Positions 1 to 12,300 of a stretch of 64,000 nt of DNA are shown here, one piece after another. Location of the stretch: assembly GCA_964017045.1 (NCBI GenBank), contig OZ024807.1, positions 11,626,741 through 11,690,740 on the forward strand, in the 5' to 3' direction. The notes under the pieces are model-generated. The model was not told the origin of the DNA, ran no database searches, and worked only from the letters and a program-made list of their open reading frames with translations. Position 1 is the stretch's first letter, and each line of letters opens with the position of its first letter. The position numbers were made by a program, and so were the translations under genes. The DNA is from Omphiscola glabra. Its lineage: Eukaryota > Mollusca > Gastropoda > Lymnaeidae.

Positions 1-3000
1 GGATCACTCCGATATGCCTTGATACCCCTTCCATTCATTATTCTAGACTAATCTAGACCGTCCTCTCTAAATTTTAAGGGCTCGTATATTCACCCATATT
101 TCCTATTCTAGTAAGATCTAAAAAAGCGAACTAGTTGTACTATCGAAACCTATCTTTGAAATTATATTTAAATTACCAAATATTTTTACCATCTCATGAT
201 TCAATCATCTAATTTTTTAACTCAAAATAAAATACTCCTACCAAAAAAAAAAAATTAAAAAAATAAAGCAAATATCTTTTCATCAAAATGCGTGATCCAA
301 TACCCTTGTATTTGGGTACATCCCGAATTTGGTGTGGGTAGAAGCGTCGACGTTTCGACGCAACCGTCCAACCCCTGGAATTATTGCTGCTTCCTACTTG
401 GAAATATTCCAACCTTTGGCAGACGTTGTTGTGTCTTCGTTTGGAACCCTGTAGGATCCCTATCGGCGCCGTGTGTCGGGACATAAAAAGTTATAGAATA
501 ATTTTCAAGTAACTTTTTCTAATCGTTAACAATTTGTATATAGATCTACACTTTTTTAGCCGGCTAAACCTTTCATAATGTAAGTCTATTTTAGTAGTTT
601 TCATCTCTGAACAAACAAATAACCTTAAGCCTCTAAAAGTGTGTGTGTCGGCTGCTAATTCATTCCCTGTAATGGTGTCGTTATCTTTTGGTTTGGAAGC
701 GATATTGCGATAAGGTGATATAACTGCCCGTGGTGCTGTCACTTGAATGTCACGTCTACGTTTGGTTTGTGTAACTGTGGACATTAAGTCACTAGCAGTG
801 GATGAAGTGTGTTTCTTGTAATAACATAATTCCCAATTTTATTCCTAAATTCTTCTCAAAATATATCGTTCTGCACAGACGTTGTCGTTTATCTTTCATA
901 TCTTGACCATCACCGCATCTTTTACTTAGCCTCAGTGGCCCCTGTCATCAACTTTCTTTTGCTTAGCTGAAATAAATCGTCTTATAACTCGTAATTAAAC
1001 TTTTCATTTTAAACAATCTATTGCACCGAAAAAAAAAACAATGTATCTTTACTGTTCTGACCTTCACCTGAATGGATGATTAATAGAGTAATTCCCATTC
1101 TGTTTACGTTAATCCCTGGATAATCCCCAGATAATACTTCGAAAATCCGTCTATAAGTCATTTCGTATTTCTGATTGTCCACAACATAGAAACAGAACGC
1201 GATAACACCGCTTGGTGTTTGGCTAACAATTAGCTTGCCGCCTTTTAGTGTCTTGGTGTGTCTATCCTTATTAAAGTGCACGTCTTGCCAACACATGACA
1301 GCGATTTATAGTTTGTAAATGTATTTAGTCTGGTCATTCTATATTTGTAGAATTGTTTTCCCCCTTATAACTGCATAAATCTGTAAAAATCCAGTCCAAT
1401 TCTTATGAACATCTCTGAACGTTCCCGTACGAAGCGCAGTTCACTTTGAATGCAGAAATAAGTCAAACACTTATATTTTGGAAGAATAAATAGTTTTGCT
1501 CTCTAATGTAAAATTAAAGATAAGATTTTTGTCTTCCTTACTTTGTTGCCAAACAGCAGAATTTGTTGAAATTTAAAGTTAAGCTGCCTTTTGCATACCA
1601 TCCTATGTATGTATCGTTAAAAGAATATAAATAATCCGAATTGAAATACATAAGCACAAACTATGGAGGGGTGGGAAACATAAGATTCGTACATGGTGAA
1701 GTGTTTTAGAGTAAAAGTCGCAACATTTTCTCTTAAGAAGGTAAATTATTTGATTTCATTGATCCACTTCTAAATTCCGCTAAACTTTGTGCATGATTTA
1801 AGGACATTACAACGACATCTCATCTTTTTTTTCTGAGCTAATGGGTTTACGAGCTCATAGTGTATAACACTTCATGTTGATTTTCTGACAGTGTCACAAC
1901 TATTCAGCCCTTTCTTCAACTCTGTTAATGAACATCGCCCTCTGATCTGTTTTCGGATAGTTCTAATACATTTTAAATACAATTAATTATGGTGCTTGTT
2001 TTGGATCTGCTCAATCCGTTTCTTTCCTTTCTTGAGAATATTTAAAATCTAACGCGTACTCACCAATCTGATAAGTCCTAAGTTTTCTGTAACGTCCTCA
2101 CTAAACAAGAGCGTTCTAAAAAATCTAGAAAGTCCACACAATCATATTTATTCTCATTGTTCCCCTTTTCTTTACACCAAAAGTTCCTTCTATGGTTCCC
2201 CGTACACTCGCTTTCCCTATTTGAACATGCTATTTATAGTTAACGCTAACTATAGCCGAACATTTTATTTACATTTATTTGTTTCTAACATGTAGACTTA
2301 GGTGTCAAAGATCTACCAAAATCTTCATTCAAATAACATCATTGCTTCCAAAACTCTCAAAAGGTGTGCACATCATAAACTTCACTACAATAAAAATTGA
2401 AGGTAATTTCTTTATACTTTGAACTAGCTTGTCTATATTTAGCGCGTTCATTATCTCACTCTGACTTCAACACGCTTTAAGGTAATTGAAATACAAATCC
2501 ACTTCGTTTTCCAAGTTTGCTTTTCTGGAAGTTGTTCATTAACGTGCAATTTTCATACTTTCGTGTGGTTATTCCCGGCCTTCATTCGGTGTCTTGCTTT
2601 ACATGTGATCAAATGGCACTGAGATTTCATCAAGAATGTCTATACATTTATTTCTAAAGTGTCATTCAAAATATCAATTACTAAATATTTAAATCGTACC
2701 ATTTTGTTACCATCGTCGATCGAAACATTTCTCTATAAAATAAATGAATTCTTGTAACGATACTTGATGGAAAGAAATAGAAATTTGATTTGAGGTGAAA
2801 TGTGTCAAAAATTGACATGTTAAAAAAGGCACGAAGTCGAAGTTCTTTGTATTTACGTCTCAGCAAATGCTGGAAGTTCGTGTTTAGGTTCAACCGTAGC
2901 CCTTCAGTTTTCTGTCTTAACATCCTTAAATTATGTATGTGATCATCAGATGTTGAATTTTATTCCTTGCAATATGTGGAGAGTCTCACAAAAAAGCAAC

Positions 3001-3480
3001 ACAAAAAAGGTACAAACAAGGAAAGGAACAATTTTAAAAAAGTATTTTTTTCCTTCTCCAAAAAACAAAAATCCTCATTTCTGTTTGTTTCAATTTTGAA
3101 ATGTCTGCTTACAACTCAGCAGACAATAACAAATGAAAACAATAGCGTTTAACATTGGTACCTCGTACAGCCTGTATTTGTTTAGAATATAAAAAAAAAA
3201 AATAGCCAGCTGTTGTCTATTGGTTATACTGTAATAGATTATTGTAGTGCATAATAATTTCCTTTTTTTAAAAATTTCTGCTACGCCTTTCTCGTTAACT
3301 TTTAGAATTTATCTTTATAAATCCGCATTTTGCCAAAAATGCCATGGAGATTTCCAGGTCTAGGGAAAAACAAATGATTTGTAAGAGAACATGAACTAAC
3401 AAAACATGGAAAAATATGTAGTGAAATGATTAACATGAAAAAAAAACATAACACGATATAAGAGAACCACTCTCCAAAAA
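1..3480 (+). repeat. R1 block, copy A (non-coding module)
   Basis: This is a non-coding stretch whose landmarks recur in the same order elsewhere in the window. The segment at 1022-1290 is matched near 14830-15090 and 24985-25400. The segment at 1850-1910 is matched near 9440 and 26010, the one at 2570-2610 near 10370 and 27025, and the one at 3200-3340 near 11000, 15460 and 27660. The opening bases also match 13811 onward, and 290-400 matches 14090-14200. Spacing between landmarks is nearly kept (about 390, 395 and 423 bp from the 2570-type to the 2965-type landmark). No open frame shows protein-family features. The repeat relation is seen directly; its origin is unknown. Confidence 0.7.
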
Positions 3481-5560
3481 CAAGCTCATAACATGTATTA
3501 ATTTAGTTGTATCAAATATGCGTTTAAAATCGTTCTCATCCTTACCAAGAAAATCTACCGTAGTCAATGCTTCAGTTTACACTAATTTGTAATCGTGTAA
3601 ATCAGGTTTCGCTGGACATTTAGAGATGACTCAAATCACCCGGTGCATTGACGACTTGTGTTTTTCTAGATATCTAGAAATATCTTCAACACATTGCATC
3701 GGGTGAGTGGTCTTTTCGTACATATCCGACTAGGTTATATGCTCTATAATTTAAATTCGTCATTCAATTTGAGATAGCTGTCATCCTATCCAGCATAGGC
3801 TTTAAGTTGCCATAATTTTTATTTTTTAAAAGAATATTTATTTCGCTAAAGTGTTTAATAATACATATGATAATTTTAATTGTCTCAGAGACGATACATG
3901 AAAAAAAAGGAAACAACGGAATGTAAATAAGAATCTCAAATCTCAACCACAACAGGGCCGGCATAAGTAGGGTACTGGGCAAATTAAAATTTTCAAGGGC
4001 CGTTGTAGTTACGTACTGCGGCCGGATAGGATAAGTAGACACGTCACTTGGCCTTACATGACATTGTGGTGGGACATGTCATACCAGGTTCTTGTTCAAA
4101 CGTCAAAGTTCTCAACGACTAGTCTAACAAGCTCAAAAAAAAAAGAAAGAAAGTCTGTCTTGAAATGTTTTGTATTTAGACGCCTGTTGTGCCTCATCTG
4201 TAGATTTAGCATTGATTCTCATGCTTTGGTTTGGGCAAATCCTGAACTCATTGTGAGTAGAAGTATCAACGTGTTGTCTTGACTGTTGTAACTCTTGTGT
4301 TACTGCGATGCTCTGCTCCTTCACATTTCTTGTAGTGACGCACGGTGCCTTTCCTTTGAACCCACACTCATTCTTCAACGACAAGTGTACTAACCATAGA
4401 CAATGTATCGGAACATTACAGTATCTTGCTGGAGTTATCAACAGGGATGAGAATGCAGTATAGGGATGCTACGAAATTGTTAACATATACTTTATTTTGG
4501 TATTGTTAACAGATAAATATTTTTAAAAAAAACATCAGTAAAGGTTTTCAAAATTTACCATTGCAAATATATTCCATGAGGTTATTTCTTGGATTATTTT
4601 TTAGCTAACGATAGCAACCATACAAGGTGAAGCAACCCTGACGAAATAAATTTAATACATGTATTGTAGGTTTTTTTAAAGCCAAGTCTACGTTTTTATT
4701 GTGCTACGTGGCCGTTACTCGTCTAAAGGTGTCGTTATAGGTCACGAAAAATATTTCATACTTTATTTCACGTTCAAATATTCATTTCATCATCGCTTTG
4801 GATATCTTTTCTTTTCTATGTTTTTATTTTATGTATGCCATCCTGCGTTCAATGATGAACACGATATTTAAAGGCTTGGAAGGAATAATCAGGGCTAATG
4901 AATTAACTTTTCGACTTGGTGCAAGCTCTCTCCAGCAGACAACACAAATAAAAAAGAAAAAAAACAACGGATTAGAAATGAACGGTTTTTTTTTTAAAAC
5001 GAAAGTACGCGTTGTAAGAAAAGGAAACGAATTATGTTAGATACTGAACTTAAGTTGTCTAAAAACCAAAAAAATGCGTATTACTAACGAGATTAAAAGA
5101 AGATTGGGCATTCAGTTTTTTAATGTAAAATTTATGACTTTTATTTTTGAAAATGAGAAATTGCAGGAATTTAAGGACTTCTAAAGAGAGAGTGCATGAT
5201 TGATTCAATATGGTTATATTTAGCCAAATATCTGAATTAATATCTTGTTATCTTATTATATTATTATTATATTTCAGAAAGAGTCTGAAACATTGTTGTT
5301 AAAAATCTGAGTCGTTTATCAATTTTAAAACTAAATGTTGCAATGCTCAACCCAATTGTCATGAATAGCCTCTAAAACTTAATGTAATAATAGTCGTTCG
5401 CATTATCATTAATGACCCCTAAAACTTAATGTGACAATGGTCATCCTCACTGTCATTAATAGCTTCTGAAATAAAATAATGACCTGAATAATGACTTTAA
5501 AAAGGGTTGCTTTTTTGTGCGAGTTGTAAAAAAAAAAACAACAAGATAATATTAAATGAA
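3480..5560 (+). repeat. R2 block, copy A
   Basis: A second non-coding module follows R1 here. Landmarks at 3490, 3680-3810, 3935-4020, 4520-4690 and 5050-5110 recur near 29150, 29335-29470, 29578-29660, 29890-30060 and 30135-30195. A shorter copy covers the first two landmarks near 23125 and 23300-23440. The segment at 3945-4020 carries a short GC-rich motif (agggccggca, then gggccgttg) that may be an old DNA-transposon end. Positions 4218-4290 resemble 300-365 from R1, so the two blocks may share older ancestry. No coding region is supported. Confidence 0.6.
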
Positions 5561-6656
5561 CTATTCGTTCTCATGGTCGAGTAAGGAATAAAAAAAATAA
5601 GTAAAAATTTTAAGGAAACAAATGTTGAGAAGCCATCTTAACACAGGTCAAGATAAAAGTATTAGAAACGTTTCTTTCTTCTGCAAAAACTTTATATTCC
5701 TTTCGATAGCGTCCACAAAGCCATAAGTGGATTTCTGTCGAAGTTATAGGTGTCGTATCTTCCAATTGTTACGACCTCCATATCTGATTTAGTTAATTTT
5801 TTCTGAGATTCTAAATTCAATGGATTGATTAGTTTAGGTCTAAAAGTGGTTTAAATTTAAAATATTTACATACATTTAAGCAAAAACAATAAACAACGTA
5901 TAGAAAATAGTTTTAAAATACTTTGTGGTGGTAGACGTGTTGACATTTTTTCGCCATTGTTGCTTGTCTTGCTTTGATGCTGACTCCTCATCGTCAACAA
6001 TCAGGGTAGTTAGGCAGACTATGAGCTTTTATGTTTTTTGACATCCATCCCATCTTTCAAAATGTTTTATTTTAATTGTTGATCTAACATGACAGTCCAA
6101 AAATCTGGCTCAAATCCTTTACAAATATTTACTGTATTTTGTGTGTGGTTACAAGCGTGGGTTTCACTTGGTGGTGTGTGGTTTGATACACGCACCGGTT
6201 GACACCAACCTCACTGAAACCTCTGACTGCATCATGAATAATTTAAATTTTAATTATCTACTGTTCTCTGAGCCTAAAAATAATAGAAATCTTCCGGTAC
6301 GGTTTTCGACAGCTGCAATAATCGGAAATTTCCCACTGCTAATAGATCACTTGGGATGTTGCCGTGAATGTTCGTAATTTCAATCTATTTATTCGATCAA
6401 ACAGCAAAGTCGAAATTGCAGTTTTCTTAAATAACTTCTTGAAACCAACTCGAGATCTTCTTAATACCACCCGATGTTTGACAGATTTTTAGAATTAACA
6501 ATAACATCTCTTCTATAAGAACAACTAAATTTTCTAAATCATTTATACAAATTAGTAAACTTTTTGGCTGTATTTTCTTTTCTCATTCGCATTTCTCTTT
6601 AACTTTCAGAATTGATCGCAATGCAGATATCGACGTCTTGTTATAATTTCATTAAA

Positions 6657-6806
6657 GCTCAGTTCACACGATCAAATTTTCTTAATATGTTTTTCAAATT
6701 TCTTTTTGAACTCATTATTTTGTGTTACAAAATATAATACAAAATAATGCGTTAAAAAAGAAATTTGACGAAAATGTAACAAAAATTTTATTGTTTGAAC
6801 TGAGCC
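6657..6806. mobile_element. Small palindromic MITE, family X
   Basis: The ends are inverted: the left reads gctcagttcacacgatca and the right, reverse-complemented, begins ggctcagttcaaacaataa. A TA dinucleotide lies next to each end, as expected for a Tc1/mariner-type target, although the left junction is off by about one base. The interior is also self-complementary around aaatttctttttgaac. Related sequence occurs near 7022-7137, 15235-15310, 30775-30855 and 38270-38395. There is no coding capacity, so this is a non-autonomous element. The superfamily is inferred from the TA flanks only. Confidence 0.55.
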
Positions 6807-6927
6807 TATATTTTTTTTTTAAATTACAAATTTACTGGGATCATTCCATTATGATATCACGTATATTGCCGCTTTTACGACTGCTCTGATTGTCGCTATT
6901 CCATCGCCGACAGATGTCGCTTTTTTC

Positions 6928-7211
6928 CGTATCCGGAAATTTGATCGAAAGAAATTTGGTCGACGGAAAATTGATCGACGGAAATTTGATCGAACGGAAA
7001 TTTTGTCGAATCGTTTTTTTTAATTTATACGTTACAATTTTGCGTAAAATTTCTTTCTGAACGCATTATTTTGTTTTACTATATAGTATAGTGCGTTCAA
7101 AAAGAAATTTGACGATAATTTTAACGTGTGAACTGAACAAAAGATTCCACCAAATTTCCGTTCGATCAAATTTCCGTCGACGAAATTTCTTTCGATCAAA
7201 TTTCTGGTAAC
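6928..7211. mobile_element. Long-TIR MITE with 10-bp target duplication (MULE-like)
   Basis: The two arms (about 6935-7010 and 7143-7206) are near-perfect reverse complements over about 60 bp, built on the motif aaatttgatcgaa. The 10-mer cgcttttttc lies directly on both sides, at 6918-6927 and 7212-7221. The equivalent positions near 30988 and 35460 lack the element and read straight through, so they serve as empty sites. Long TIRs with a 9-10 bp duplication are typical of Mutator-like elements; that class is inferred. The centre (7022-7137) resembles MITE family X, which suggests a nested insertion or a shared core. Confidence 0.7.
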
Positions 7212-8469
7212 CGCTTTTTTCGGCGGCTGCAACATTACAGCTGCCTCTTCGTCGCAAACATAGATGATTGTTGAGATGGCTAGAAGTGTTTCCCCTTCCG
7301 GATCTTTGCAACATATTTCAACATATAAAATCTGACGTCCTTAATGAATATAGCAGGAGTATGCCAGTATTATGTTCCAAACATGAACAATACTCTGAAG
7401 GTATCTTAATTCCCCAAAACTCTCAAACGTGTGAAAAAGTTTGGTTTGGATTCTGAAATCTCACAAACACAAATATACGCAATTATAATATAGTCAATTT
7501 TTTTAAAAAATGTTCATTAGCTTCATTTTTAAAAAAAAATAATTGATGCAATGATTTAGGTTATTTCTGACGAAAAATTTATATTAAAAAACGAGAAGTA
7601 ATATACTAAGCCAATATGTGTCTTATCATCTGACAGTGCAATTATAAACCCAATTAGGTGTTGAAGCTGTCGAATTATGTGTATAAGTTTTCCAATTAAG
7701 TCTTGCATTCTTCCATCCATGTTTACTGTTTTGTATCCATTCGTTGCAAGATAGTGATACATATGTTTAGACATCAGCAAACAAAATATTGGTCCAATTT
7801 TATTTCTGGACATCAACGAAACTCAGATGATTTTGTCCAGTTTGCTTTTAAACATGACATAAACATAGAATATTTTAAAGATTTTTCTTGACATCAATGT
7901 CCAAAATGTGTTCTACAATTTCTTTTTAAAAAATCGGTTTCGTTTCTATATTTCAAAATAGCTTTTTAAAAGTAGCTATGATCATCCTTGACCTGAGTAG
8001 CCTTGCCTACTTCTTGCTAAAAAATAAAGAGTCTCAATGATCATTTTAATCTTTTTTTTTCTTCAATTTTAAGTCTGGAATCTCCCATTAAGTCCAACTG
8101 TCTATTTTATTTCATTGAAGAAAATAAAGTACTATAGTTATGTCTCTATTTGCAAGCAGTATTGCTGGATTTTCGTCAGCATCGTTTCTTGACTCTGATA
8201 AGATTCTCTACATGTTTGGATATTCTGTTCATCTTTATTTTGAAAGGTTTGGATTCTTCCACCAAGTTAATAGTCGTTTTTTTTTTTCATTGATGAAAAT
8301 CAAAGACTATTCTACATTTCTTGACCACAATTACTCGGGCATTTTTTGCTGGCTGCTCGTCAATATCGTTCCTGCACGTTGGTGAGACTCTCTACGTGTT
8401 AGATTTATATTTACAATTTTTTTTGGCAGGATTACGATAGTCTCTTGCTCCGAAAATCAGCAATAATCA

Positions 8470-9370
8470 GACAGGTTGTTACGTCACGACACAACTAGGA
8501 CATACATGAATTATTTCAGATTGTCTGCAGCAATATTAAAAGACAGATTTCATTTTCTGCTTTGAAGAGTCATTTATAGTTTTTAGAACTAAATGTAAGA
8601 ATGATCATTCTCATTGTCATTAATGCACTAATATAAATAAATAATGACCCGAATTATAACTTTAAAGAATTTTTTATTTTTATTTATGTGGTTTTTATCA
8701 TTATATCAAATGAACTATCCCTTCTTACGGACGCATAGGAAATCAAAAATAAAGTAATCCATTTAAGGAAATTCATTTTGAAAAGACATCTTAACACACG
8801 TCAAGAAAAAGGAATTAGTTACTTCTTCTGCACAAACTTTATATTCCTTACGATAAGCATCCACAAATGCGTCATTGGATTTCTGTCGAAGGTATTGGTG
8901 TCGTATCTTACAAATATTACATCCACCAATATATGATTCAGTCAGTTGTTTTTGTATTATTCTGCATTCATGGATTGATTATTTTGTGAATAGAATTTGT
9001 TAAAATGTAAAAGAAAATTACACAAATATTGAAAGAAACATAAACAAATTAATTTTCAAAGACTTGATGGTGGTCGAATTTTTTGTGATCGCTGCTTCCA
9101 GTCAGTAGAAATCTTTTCAAATGTAAAGTCCATCTCTTCTGTGCGTTGCATCATATTTTATGTATCAAGATAAAAAAAAATATAATAATTTTGAATTTAA
9201 AAAAAAAACATACGCACAAACAGCGGACGTGTCAAAAAAAGATTCCGCACATCTTTAAATGTTTGATAATAGAAGTCGCATAATTATGTCCTAATAATGC
9301 ACAATTATGTCCTAATAATGCATAATTATGTCATAATAATGCGCATTATTTCATTTCATTCAACAAGTTT
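8470..9370 (+). repeat. R3 block, partial copy A2
   Basis: Positions 8720-9090 repeat the R3 landmarks seen at 5565-5990, 33590-33990 and 37285-37700. Shared elements include the fragments tttctgtcgaagg and gtgtcgtatctta. The rest of R3 is missing and the sequence runs into an R1 copy. The short runs cataattatgtc at 9270-9345 form a small local repeat of about 20 bp. No gene is seen. Confidence 0.5.
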
Positions 9371-12300
9371 ATTATCTGCCAAACTTTCGGCAAGACTTAA
9401 AGAAATTTAACGACATATCTTGTATCGTTACATTTAATCGGGTTAAACGCTCATAGTGTAGGACTTTTCATGATGATATTCTGACCGTGTCACCACTATT
9501 GTGCCGAAGTACTGACTATGTCACACCACTCATGTTGATATTCTGACAGTGTCGCAAATATTGTTTGACTTACTGTAATGTCACAATTTTATTTGACGAT
9601 TTTCTGATATGATCTTCATGTATTCCTTCCGTTTGTGTTGTTGAACCATCTACACCATCGGTAAAGAATCTTTTCTTCTCACTCCGTTGATAAACATCGC
9701 CTTCTGAGCTGTTTTCGGGCAAATATAAATAACACTTAATTCGGTAGCTTCTCTTTGACCTGCTTAATCCGTTTCCTTCTAGAGCGTTTTCAAATTATAG
9801 AAAATCCTCACAAATCTAGAGCATGCTTTCTAATCTAGAATTCATCACTAATGTGAAGCGCCCTCACTAATATAGTAATCCCCCAATAATCTAGAACGTT
9901 GTCATTTTCTCATTAATCTAAAAAGTCCTCACTAATCTAAAACAGCCTAAAGACTATAGAAAGTCCTCACTATTCTAACACTTCGTCTTACTCTAGAAGT
10001 TCCCTCTATGGTTACCTGTACTTTCGGATGCCCTATCTAAACAGGCTATTTATAATTAACGCCAAATATAACCAAGCATTTTTTCAACATTTATTTGTAT
10101 AATATGGTCACTGACTCAGGTGTCAAAGTACAATCAAAATCTTCATTCAAAGAACATCAGTGATTCCCAAATCCTTAAATGGGCACATCATAAACTTGAC
10201 CCAAAAAAAGGTGCAGGTCACTGTCTTCAGAATTTGAACTAATTTGTTTTCGTTCATTGGATTCATTACCTCACTGTAGCGTCAAAAACGTCTATTGACA
10301 TTCTACGACAAATCTCTTCCGTCTTCACGTATATCTATTCTATAAAGTGCAAATTTTATACTTTCATGTGGTTATTCCCGACCTGATATCGGTGTCTAAC
10401 GTCACATGTGGTCAGCGGTACTGAGATTTCATCAACAATGGTTATAAATAAATTTTTTAGTCTGTCATTCGAAATGACAATTAGTCAATTTTGAAATCGC
10501 GCATTTCGTTAGCATCGCCGATCGCAGCCTTTCTATTATGAGATAAATGGATTCGTCAAACGATAATTGAGGGAAAAAAAATAGAAATTAACATCAGGTG
10601 AAATGTTTTCAGAGATTAAAATTTTTATATAGCCACGGAGTAGCAATCCGTTGTGTTTTTGTCTCAGCAAATGCCGGAAACACATGTTTAGGTTGAACCT
10701 TGACCTTCAGTTTATTATCGGAACCTCAAATTATTTATATGATAATCAGATGTTCAATTTATTCCTCCCAATATGTCGATAGTCTCACATACCATTAAAA
10801 AATAAAAACAAGAAAAGGATCCAATTTAACCACAACTTTTTATTCTACAAACTATTAAAAATAATTCGTAGACCCAACATTTGTGTCTGTTGCCAATATG
10901 AAAGCTCTGCTCACAACCGAGTGGACATTAGAAAATGCAAACAACGACAATTTAACTTGGTACCTGGTACATCCGGTCTTTGTTTAAAATAAAAACTAAA
11001 TAATCAGCCAGCTGTAGTCTACTGGCTATCCAGAAATAATCTTCGTCTGTATTGACAATTTAAAAATAAAAAATTCTGCTACGCCCTACTCGTTAACTGT
11101 CAGAATTTATTTTTATGTCGATCCCTACATCAGGAAATAACAGCATTGTGATTTCCAGTTAAATGTAAAAATGATATGTATGAGTAATATAACATGAGAT
11201 AATAGAACACGAAGAAACACAACATGAAATAATAGAATATGAAGAAACATAAAATAATACAAGAGAAACAAATTCTCAGGGCACCATTTAGGGTGCGTAA
11301 TTTCTTTTTTTTTAAACATTTAAGTTGTGGTTTCTAACAACGCACCTAATGAAAGTTTCTCCTTTACCGACAGAAATCACAACTATTGTCACCTGGAACG
11401 CTACAATTTCTTCAACCGTTTTCGAAAATGGAAAATTTTTGCATCGTCCCTTGATTGTAATATCAATATCGTTATGTAAGGGGCGAGTCTAGCAATCGCC
11501 AGCAACATCAAGTCGTATTATTAATAATAACAATATTTAAAAAAAGAAATTTAAATTTCTCGTGATAATTTTCAAGCTCATGTTGTAAATTTTTACCGAC
11601 TCAAAATATTGTCATCAGTTGTTCAGAATAGATTAAATATACTCTAGTATTTATTTTTTTTCTTCTTAATTTTCTTAACGCCGTTCAAATAGCATTGATT
11701 CTAAAGTGTGCATTTTTTTTCCATCGCTCTATTGTTTTCACCTTTTTTCATAATAACATCTCAATAGTAGCAGAAAGGAAAACTTGAAAAGCTAATTAGA
11801 CTTACAGTATGTTATGGCTGCACAATTTAAAACTAAATACAACTATTTTAGTTAATTACAGCCCATTCAATCTACTTAACTCTTCGTATCAACTCCTATA
11901 TCTATTTATCTCTTTGCGGCAATTCTTTAACCTATTTATCTTTTCGTAGCAACCCTTGTGTCTTCAAACAATTTTCTAATAATCGTGTATATCATTAAGT
12001 TTTCTTTGGTAATACCAGATCGTAATTTTTGTTATCTTACTGTAAATGTAGATTCTTAAACATCTTATCTCGTTTTTGCGTCTCGTTTTTTGTTTTAAAA
12101 TGCATTAACCTGCAAATGAATGGACAATTGAAGGGCCGAGTAGAAAAAGTACTTAAGTGTGTTTTTGCAGTTTTGAGAAAAATGAGTTTAAAGTTTTTAA
12201 ATTCTTATTTAAATACCTTAAAAGCTGTTCGAAGTAACTCTGTATAAAACACTTATGGACATTTTTCATGAATGATCTTTACAGGAATGATTCAGTGGAA

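Larger units (their letters stand above)
5560..8470 (+). repeat. R3 block, copy A1
   Basis: This third non-coding module recurs near 30900-34130 and 35410-38250. Landmarks here are 5565-5990, 6120-6400, 6870-6920, 7225-7390, 8150-8400 and 8425-8500. The first group is found again at 8720-9090, about 3.1 kb downstream, so the block behaves like a long tandem unit. Two MITEs are nested within it (6657-6806 and 6928-7211). Small open frames here overlap the repeat landmarks and are not supported as genes. Confidence 0.6.
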
